Positions 56,606 through 64,000 of a stretch of DNA of 64,000 nucleotides are shown piece by piece. Position 1 is the stretch's first letter. Every line of letters starts with the position of its first letter. The notes beneath the pieces are model-generated. The model saw nothing but the letters and a program-made list of their open reading frames with translations, was not told the origin of the DNA and did not search any database. Source of the DNA: Anseranas semipalmata. Taxonomy: Eukaryota; Chordata; Aves; Anseriformes; Anseranatidae. A program made the translations under genes and the position numbers. The stretch is taken from positions 44,171 to 108,170 of the forward strand of contig VXAA01005610.1 in assembly GCA_013399115.1 (NCBI GenBank), written 5' to 3'.

Positions 56606-57364
56606 GCCTCTGTACACACCGCATCCCCGTTCTGGTCCCTGCCCGTGTCCGCAACGCCATGACCTGGATTTCTGAGGCACCTCGGGCTGGAGGAACGGGC
56701 ATGTCGAAATCCAGTGGAAGCGCTGTCTGCTGGAAGCCAGCCTCCACACGCATGCCACACGGTCACATGCGGCAGCCTGGTCAGACGTGACATGTGGTCT
56801 CCGAGGTCGCTGAAAGCCCAGCCTTTGACCAGCTCAGCCAGCCATCAGACGGAAGGAATGCGGGAGACATCCGGGGCTGAGCAGGGACTGCCATCGTCCC
56901 CAGAGTGGGACAACCCCTCTGGATTTAGGGACAAAGGGGAAAAAAAAAAAAACAAGATGGGCAAAATGGGCTGACAACATCTGCTGCAGCAAAGGCAGTG
57001 AGTTCCTGCAGGGCTTCTCCTGCCCCACCACTGCCCACATGAGGATCAGAGGACGGCGTTTCCTTAAATACTTTCTGTGTTCTGGGGGGGATCCAAATCC
57101 CGGCAAACCAACGCCTGGCAAAGCTCTGTGTGTTTGCATCTCGCTGCACCAGAGCTGGCCTAGGACTCCAGCGGGCTAAAAGACGATCCAGCTGGCTCCT
57201 CGTCTCCAGCTAACTGCTTCAAAGCTCCTCAGGTACCTCTCCAGCACGCTGCAGTCCCGGCAGTGACTACAATACAGACGTTCCCGCAGATAGTAAACAT
57301 GATTACACAGAACCCCGCTGTGTCTCTGTGGTTTTCTCTTGCTACCAGGCTTGTCGACATGGAG
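56606..57364. other. Gene-free stretch with A13 tract
   Basis: An A13 run lies at 56940-56952. No exon or RNA gene recognised. Confidence 0.5.
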
Positions 57365-57580
57365 CCACTCCGGAAAATTAATTCAAATTAATTAAAAGTA
57401 TGAATTTAAAGTTGATCAGTTAAAGCCCGTTAAACTCATGATTCAGATTTCAGAATTAAAATGGTTTTAATTTAATCTAGTTCAACACACTCTCAAAGTA
57501 AATTAAACTAAACCACATTAAAGCTATTTTAATTCTCAATAAGCATGTTTAATGTGGTTTAATTTATCCACTTTCAAAGT
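57365..57580. mobile_element. A/T-rich palindromic MITE-like element
   Basis: The block is dominated by TTTAAT/ATTAAA words and centred on a perfect 14-bp inverted repeat: TAAACCACATTAAA at 57509-57522 and TTTAATGTGGTTTA at 57548-57561. The pairing extends imperfectly outward to CAAAGT at about 57494 and ACTTTC at about 57574. ATGTCCACACTGCA at about 57736 fits a recalled sauropsid palindromic repeat family. A MITE or hAT-type non-autonomous element is likely. Boundaries and target-site duplication were not found. Confidence 0.5.
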
Positions 57581-59719
57581 GAATGCAGATTAGCCTTCCT
57601 GAATGTCCCCAGGTAGACAAACTTTGCTATAGGAAGCAAAGATGCAATTTAAGTCCACCAACAAAACTGATCAAGAGTTTTGATCTGGACTGGGACCAAG
57701 CCTTAATTCAGCGCTCTCTCCCAGCGGAGCCAGATATGTCCACACTGCAATTTCGGCTCCGACACCAGCACCGCACAGTACCTCTCTAACTGTAATCCAG
57801 CTGGCAAGGCTAACGAAGGCTGCAGGCTTCAACCGGGGCTGCCCAAGCTGCCAGGGACCCTCGGGAGGTCGGGCTGAGCTGCAGCCCATGCGGTGTCCCC
57901 GGCTGGTTTTGTAGCTGTGGGGCTCACAGCTGAGCCCTCGCTGCGGCTGTGGTGGCAGCATCCCTGCAGGGACAGCCGAGATGCTGGGATGCCATCTACA
58001 GGGGATAACTCAGCTCAGCACAGGGTCCATGGGGCCAGCCGTCCTCCCGCTCCCTCCTGGCACCTGGGGCCAAGCCTTGCCAAGGAGCCCAGCGCTTGGC
58101 ACTCGGGCGCTGAGCTCACTTGGAAGCTGCAGCCTTTATGGAGCTGCCTAAGAAAGGAGCTCTTTGAAAATGCAAAGCCTGGAGGTGATGGATGCAGAGC
58201 TCTCCTAGAAATCCAGACTTCTGGTTCAAAGGTATCAGACAGGCAGCCCTGAACACTTGCCAGCACTGGGCCACAGCAGAAAAGTCCTTTCCTAGGACAT
58301 TTTTCCAGCATGCTCCAGTCCTAAAAAAACATCAGTCACATCATCCCATACGACCCACGGCAGCGCTGCTGAGCCGGGAGCCGTGCGAGTGCCAGCTATA
58401 TTTCTGATGCAAAACCTCTTCCGTGGTTTGCTCTGTCAGCTGCCTCACGAGGAATCAGCTCCCGATCCTCAGGAGCGAGGCGCGGGACCGAGAGGGCACC
58501 GATCCCCCCAGATCTCCGCTCTGCAGCGGGAAGCAGCGTGGCTGAGGGCTTGGAAAGCGAAGTCTGGGGCTTAGTCCCTTCTTACATTGACGCTGGGCTT
58601 AGTGCCAAGGTGCTTTCTATGCACACAAGATTCACGGTGATTTTGTGCCAGTGTATACTTAACCCCACAAATAAATAATAGCTCTGCATTCAGTAGGTAA
58701 TGCCATTAATTGCCCTCACATTACCTTTCCCTTTCAGGCTGCACAGGAGGAATCCCAGAAGGGGAATGCCAGCCCGGTGGCAGCACAGGATTGGAGCTGC
58801 CCCACGGTTTCTGACCCGAACAGGAGCTCTGACAAGGCTGTAACTTCCCAGCTGTCATCCAGCTACAGGCTGCTCACCCTGCGCTGGCTTTCCCAGCACA
58901 CAGCTGCGTGCTGACTCGAACATCGCCCCCGATCAGGTCCCTCCCCACACAAACCCTCCTTGCAGGGGCACAGTGGGCCCACAAAGTTCTTTGCATGCAT
59001 ACACAATTTCTGCTACACACAAACCCCCAGGCAGACAAGCAGCTTGGACTTTACATGACTTTAGGCACGCAGCCCTTCTCTCCCAAGCCTCTCCTTCTCC
59101 CTGTCCATCCCAAAAAGAACAGGGAAGTTTTCACTCTGAGGTCTTTTCCCTTGGCTGCACCCTGGGCTCACAGATCACAGCCCCAAGAGCCCCACAGCCA
59201 CCCGGTACCTACAGTGTTTGGGAAATGGCTTACAGCCCCCAGAGCACTGCCCTCTCTGCCCCAGTCAGCCCCAGCAGCTGCAAGGTTGCCCACCAGAGCA
59301 AGGGCAAGAAGGAGGGAGGACAGGGAGAAGAGGTAGCCCAGGGTATTTACTTCTCAGGGGCTTAACTGAGGCTGGATTTGTGGTCTGCTGAGTAATTAGG
59401 AGAGAAGATCTCTATCAGCTAGGATCTGGGGCTGGTTGGTGGTTCCTGCTGTTGATATTGTGGCAAAGTGGTTAAGGGTGGGTGAGAGGAGAGAGAAAAA
59501 CAAGTCTGATTCTTGTAGTCACTGCCGCTGCTGGAGGGTCCTGCCACCTTCCTGCCAGCCCCCTTGGCTGATTACAAGCCCATGGGATCCAGCAGCTGGG
59601 CAAGGCTCAGCCCTCACGCTCCGAGTACCTCGCGCACCGGGGAAGTGTCCCCTCGCACCCCCCAGGAGCACACAGCCCTGGGTCCCCCTCCTCCAGCCTG
59701 GGGGAGCAGCATAGCACCG
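57581..59719. other. Gene-free stretch
   Basis: GC-rich to mixed DNA with no recognised exon, RNA gene or transposon beyond the possible right end of the MITE-like element. Confidence 0.5.
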
Positions 59720-59960
59720 GGATGTGTCACTCAGCCGGAGAGATACGCCAACGCAGAGGTGTCATGCGAGCCACGGCGATCAGCACACACACGCAGAGGC
59801 GCACAGCTGCGAGCCACGGCAAAAAGCGTTCGCTACAAACCCAGCAAGAGCAAGGCAACGGGAAGAAGCGCGTATACAGCTCCGTGCTCGGAGAGAGAGC
59901 GCGGCTTTTGCAGCCGAACGTGTTGTTTCCTCATTACGTTAAAAATAGCAGAGTGTGATT
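59720..59960. promoter_or_regulatory. CpG-rich patch with MEF2-like site
   Basis: CpG-dense DNA contains the near-duplicate words GCGAGCCACGGC (about 59766 and 59808). It ends in an A/T island with TTAAAAATAG at 59939-59948, fitting the MEF2 consensus YTAWWWWTAR. On the minus strand the same island gives CTATTTTTAA, a weak TATA-like word. This may be a small CpG island or an enhancer. No exon recognised on either strand. Confidence 0.25.
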
Positions 59961-61189
59961 CCCAGCCTGACTCCTCTCCCTGCCCTGCTCCTGGGAATTG
60001 CTCTCCCTGGTCCCAGGGCAAGCCACCTGGCTGAGCCTGGGGACAGGACCAGGGGCTACCCGTTCAGGAGACGTCCAGGCCCTAACCCAGCACGGCCCAG
60101 GGCTCCTCTGTGCCCAGGCTCCCCTGGCCAGATCCTACCGGGGTGGTTTCTCACGTTCACTGCCGGTCTCCCCCGGCCTCCCTGTGCAACATCATCTGCT
60201 CCACTGCCCGCTGCCAAGCACGGACCTGCCCGTGTTGGCTCCGGCCTCCATCTGTGGTGCAGCACCTCTGCGCCCTGCTGCGGCCCCATTGCCGTCCGAC
60301 CTCCGCTCCTCCCCTCCCACGGACAGGGCGATACAGCCACGGAGAAGGATTTAGCAGAACTGAGATCTCCTCCCAGCTCCTTTGTTAGTAGGTGGATGAT
60401 CGTGATGGAAACGACACGCTTCGTTGTGTTCCCATTTCCCCATGTGCAGAAAGGAAATTGTGCGTAAGGGCTGGGGCGTGTTGTTATTCATCACACTGGT
60501 CCTTTACAGGATGGTGCCCAAACCCCAGCGGCCCTTCAGCCCTCCACCCTCCAGGCTTTATTATCACCCAAACCATTCTCTAGGCTTTGTAAGTCTTTCC
60601 CTGTCCCCCTCTGGCCCCTGTGATGTACTTGCCATGTCCCTGTATGGACCCCAGCAACCCTTCGCCCTGCCCTGAGCCCATCTGGCCGCTCTGCTGCCTG
60701 CTCCGAGCCGTGCAAGCACCTTGTGTCCACAAGCACCTGTGTCCACCCTGGCCCGGGGGAGCTGACACGCTGCTCTTCATTCCAGCAGGATGAAGAGTCC
60801 TGCAAGTTTCCATGCCTGACCTTGCATCACCACCAGGGAATTTCTCTCGGGCACCTTGCTGGGAGCAGTAAATCAATCCTTGGTGGTAACCTGATACACA
60901 TTACGTTTCATACCTTTCTATCTACAAGGCCAGCCGGCCTGGCAAGGCGTCCTGCTGATGCGGTCACACTGAAACTACCTTTCTCTTGTGCACAAACCGG
61001 CCCTAAACGAGTGCAGGAGCAGCCTGGCACGCCAGGGACTGGTTTTGCACAGCACTGAGCACTCAGCGCTCCCCCGGGCTCCAGCACGGACTGGAGATGC
61101 TCCGTCAGCACTTCTGCACCCGGGGCTTGCCGGGAGTCCCAGATCCCAGTAAACTCCACCTCTGAGCCTCATCCCTCTGGAAATAACAC
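59961..61189. other. GC-rich gene-free stretch
   Basis: Proline/Ser-rich open frames in several overlapping phases, with no domain. No transposon recognised. Confidence 0.45.
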
Positions 61190-61570
61190 GGGGAGGACGG
61201 CAGGGCTCCCCGCAGCCGCCAGCTCGGGGCTCAGCGTCTCTTGCGGCCGACGCAGCGTCTCTCTCCCTCTGCATGCCGGAGATGCAGACTACCTGGGAGG
61301 GCGGCGGCAGGGGAGAGGGAGCCCTGGGCTCCCAGCTGGCTCCGCCGAGGAGCCTGCCCCAGCGCTCGCAGGGAGGCGAGAGCCAGATCAGCCGCATTCC
61401 AGGGCACGCGATGCCCTGTGAAGTGGGAAGGCCCCGGGCCAGACCGCTCCTAAATCCTGAAGGTGCCAGAGTGGTGTGGGTTGGAAGAACAGGTCGGGGC
61501 TGCCGCCTGAACGGGAGCGTGGGGACGGTCTGTTTGTGCGAGGAGCGAACGCGGCTGTTGCTCGGAACAG
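61190..61570. promoter_or_regulatory. CpG-island-like patch
   Basis: High local CpG density, with GCGTCTCT occurring twice about 20 bp apart near 61232-61262. There is no TATA box. Long open frames run on both strands and are expected from the composition. It could be a CpG-island promoter of an unrecognised gene lying beyond the window or of a noncoding RNA. Confidence 0.25.
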
Positions 61571-63149
61571 CCGGCCCCACGGTTGAGAAAGAGGAGAGGG
61601 AGTGAGGGAGGAGGCAAGGGGAGCAGCGGGACCCGGGTGTAGGAGCTCCACACCTGGACCTTCCTCTGGCAGCGCAGGGCCACGATGCACCACGGGGATT
61701 CAGGAGAAGCACACGTGATGCAAAGGGCTTGTGCGCATGGTGGACACCCATGCTCTGAGCCACGCGGACGCATGCGGGGATGCACGCAGTGACGTTAGCG
61801 CAGGGCTAAGCCCAGGCTACCTGGCCTGGGTGTGCTTATTCCGTCTTGGTACCATGCTTACCTACTTGCCTGGCTTTAGGATGGAGGGGACTTTGTGTCT
61901 GGCAGGCTTGGAGCCTTGGGGAAATGACCATGCAGACATGATGTTGTGGAGAAATGGGTTTCAGAATGGTTTCTAGTGGATAAGTTTGGTACCAGGACTG
62001 AGCCCGGCTCTCAGCCCATTCCCCCACCCTAAGACCTGAGCTGCCCCAGGGTATTCTGCAAACACCTGGTCCTGGGCAGGGAGAGCCCTTCAGCTGTCTC
62101 TGTGTAGGATGCGCAGATGGATCAAGAGTTCGGGAGGATGAATCTTCCCTCCTCGGGCCTCGGAAGCAGGAGCAAGCTCTCGCCGTGCCTTCCCTCCAGC
62201 GGGGTTAGCCTCACCCTCCCCACAACCGCAGAGCCCCAGCGCGCCTCACCCCGGCACCCTGTGTCCCGGCCCCACACGCTCGCCCGACATAATTGCCCCA
62301 CCACACAGTCATACCGCTGCACAATCCCCAGCAGCCGGCATCTCACCACACAATCGCACACGCGCGCACCCAGGTATTTATGGAGAAGACTCACATTTCT
62401 TTACCAACAAACTTGAAAGCATTAAAAAAAAAAAAAAAAGCCAATGAAACGATACCTTGCAGCCAACTCACAGTGTCTGGGAGTGATGCTGCTCTTGCTC
62501 CCTCCTGGCCTGAGTGGTTAGCCAGTTTTTGGGGCCTTGCCAGGGTGTTTCCGTTAGAAGGGGAAACTGATTTTATGAGTCAGGTGTTTCTTTGGTACAA
62601 TCCTGCTTATTTACAGAGCTCCAAGAGAGGCAGCTGCCTCTTTCAGAAATTCATATCTACTTTTCCTTTGTGCTTTGCCCTCAAAATACATCTTTGTCCA
62701 GCTCCTTCCCTTGCCCAAACAGACACAATTACCTCAATGCTTGCTGTACATTCAAATATAATGCGACCAGCCATGCCATGAGACAAGTAGCTTAAGCACC
62801 GGGACACCCTATGGCCTCAGCCCCTGCTGCCTGAAGAGGCGGTGAGTAGTTCCTTCCATTATCTTTGAATAAAAGATGATGGCAAGGGTCCCCTCCACTT
62901 TTCTACTGCGCAGTCCATGTACTGGATTTATCTGTTTGCTGGCTGAACAAAAGGGAAACGTTTTTTGTGTCGGAGCATAACCTTCATCTAAAGTTATTTT
63001 ATTGTCTTTTTCACCTTGAAAAAAAATGCAGATTAATTTGAAATCAAAACACTGCTTTGAACCCCCCAACTTTAATTTCATTTCTGATCTTTTTGAAACA
63101 AAGCAAACATTTGAACTTCCTCCAGATTTTCCCTCCTGCCTTCTCCAAA
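61571..63149. other. Gene-free stretch
   Basis: C/A-rich at 62240-62370, an A16 tract at 62424-62439, then A/T-richer DNA. The sequence just before the A-tract (ATTTATGGAGAAGACTCACA) matches no retroposon I know. No exon recognised. Confidence 0.5.
62424..62439 (+). repeat. A16 homopolymer
   Basis: Sixteen consecutive A following CTTGAAAGCATT. It could be a retroposon tail, but neither a body nor an AATAAA at proper spacing was seen. Confidence 0.9.
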
Positions 63150-63707
63150 CTAAACTGCTAAATTCAATCCAAATTCATGAGTAGTTTTGGTCTCTCTTTT
63201 GATCACCGTGCCCTGAAACATCATTCTTGCTGCATCTGCTTTCACCAAAAAGGCTTTGTTCAGTTCTCGAGAAATATCTCTGCCAGTTCCAGAGACCGTG
63301 ATGTTACCAGCCGCATCTCCCAGCGTAACAGCACCCTGTACTACGACCTGCTCCGACACACGGCCCGCTGCGGAGAGCTGGCGTGGGCCATCGTGCCCAG
63401 TGCCTGCAGCCTTCCCCCATAGCCAGCTAACCGCGGCACGCTCGCCCAGCAGGAGCAGCACACCATTTGGGCCAGCAAACCACTGGGGCCCTACAACGAC
63501 ACGTTCAGCCCAGGCAAAGCTCAGCGAAGTTAGCTGCTTCAGTTCTGGAGCGCTGGAATTGATAAAAGACCCCAGGTTGTCAGAAAAGCAGCAGATTCTG
63601 CAAAGCATGCTGATGACCCCATGATCCCATCTGGACTGCCTTTGGAGGGCTGAGATCCCAATGCTACCCAAAGCACTAGAGTGGCTCTTATAGAGATGAT
63701 GTAGCAC
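63150..63707 (-). CDS. Speculative 185-codon minus-strand ORF
   Basis: This frame is open for 558 bp in DNA of only moderate GC, longer than neighbouring frames. The C-terminal half reads as alternating hydrophobic and Gly/Thr residues (for example the motif Val-Ser-Gly-Thr-Gly-Arg-Asp) and looks more protein-like than most here. A plus-strand frame overlaps it over 63256-63624. I recognise no domain. By a rough stop-codon estimate, about one frame of this length is expected by chance in 64 kb at 50% GC. It may be a fragment of an unrecognised retroposed gene or nothing. Confidence 0.1.
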   Translation of the reverse strand: MLHHLYKSHSSALGSIGISALQRQSRWDHGVISMLCRICCFSDNLGSFINSSAPELKQLTSLSFAWAERVVVGPQWFAGPNGVLLLLGERAAVSWLWGKAAGTGHDGPRQLSAAGRVSEQVVVQGAVTLGDAAGNITVSGTGRDISRELNKAFLVKADAARMMFQGTVIKRETKTTHEFGLNLAV

Positions 63708-64000
63708 AAAATCTCAAAACTGTGGCCGTATGAAGCTTAGAGCAGTTGCCACATCCTCTGGAAGCCCCATGACACCCCACAGGTGTAAGAGCTCTGATCT
63801 ATCACAGGGCAAGTCCTTTTTTAGGACCTTTTCAAGTCCCCTCAGCAGGATGCTGAAGCCACTCATCCAAGGAGCTCCTTTCTTGGAGTGGAGAGTCATC
63901 GTACCTACACTGGGCACTCTGTCCCGGCTCTGGATGTCGTTATAGGCTAAATTGCAGACTGAGCTGGGCTGATGGAAATCCATAACAAAACACCTGACAA
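63708..64000. other. Gene-free edge
   Basis: Mixed DNA to the right edge of the window, with no recognised exon or repeat. Confidence 0.5.

Noticed and set aside
60975..61763. 262-codon minus-strand frame.
   Set aside because: It lies over a CpG-rich patch, is Ser/Pro/Arg-rich and unrecognised, and plus-strand frames overlap it.

Overview
This window looks like ordinary nuclear DNA from a bird (Aves). The evidence is a short CR1 LINE 3' end at about 18.4 kb with the avian-typical end sequence, an old copy of an avian endogenous-retrovirus-type LTR at 23.0-23.7 kb, and many worn remnants of old sauropsid/amniote repeats (CR1-type reverse transcriptase pieces, MIR/tRNA-SINE pieces, SINE 3' tails). 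These family names come from recall of consensus sequences, not from a search. One unresolved base (N) at 24645 suggests an assembled shotgun genome.

I could not recognise a single protein-coding exon, rRNA, tRNA, known microRNA or CRISPR array. Most long open frames lie in the GC-rich left (0-15 kb) and right (51-62 kb) parts, where stop codons are rare by composition. They have overlapping open frames on both strands and no domain I know. The window is best read as intergenic or very long intronic DNA.

Layout. 1-9.6 kb: GC- and CpG-rich, with an unusually well-formed TATA promoter-like cluster at 763-828, enhancer-like AT islands and a perfect 15-bp inverted repeat at 4129-4188. 9.6-17 kb: GC-rich, with two CTCF-like motifs and SINE remnants. 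17-33 kb: lower GC, holding most of the transposon debris, including the LTR and a CR1 reverse-transcriptase remnant. 33-51 kb: quiet, with a CRE/E-box CpG-rich promoter-like patch at 35.56-35.71 kb followed by a 163-codon open frame and an AATAAA, nuclear-receptor-type motifs at 36.6 and 47.1 kb, and further CR1 remnants at 42.5 and 48.6 kb. 51-64 kb: GC-rich again, with SINE remnants, an AT-rich palindromic MITE-like element at 57.4-57.6 kb and CpG-rich patches at 59.7 and 61.2 kb.

No set of genes working together can be described. The best leads are the two promoter-like clusters, the 15-bp inverted repeat, and six short segments with splice-like flanks that could be exons of an unannotated noncoding RNA. 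All of these rest on motifs alone. I found no convincing sign of a new biological system.
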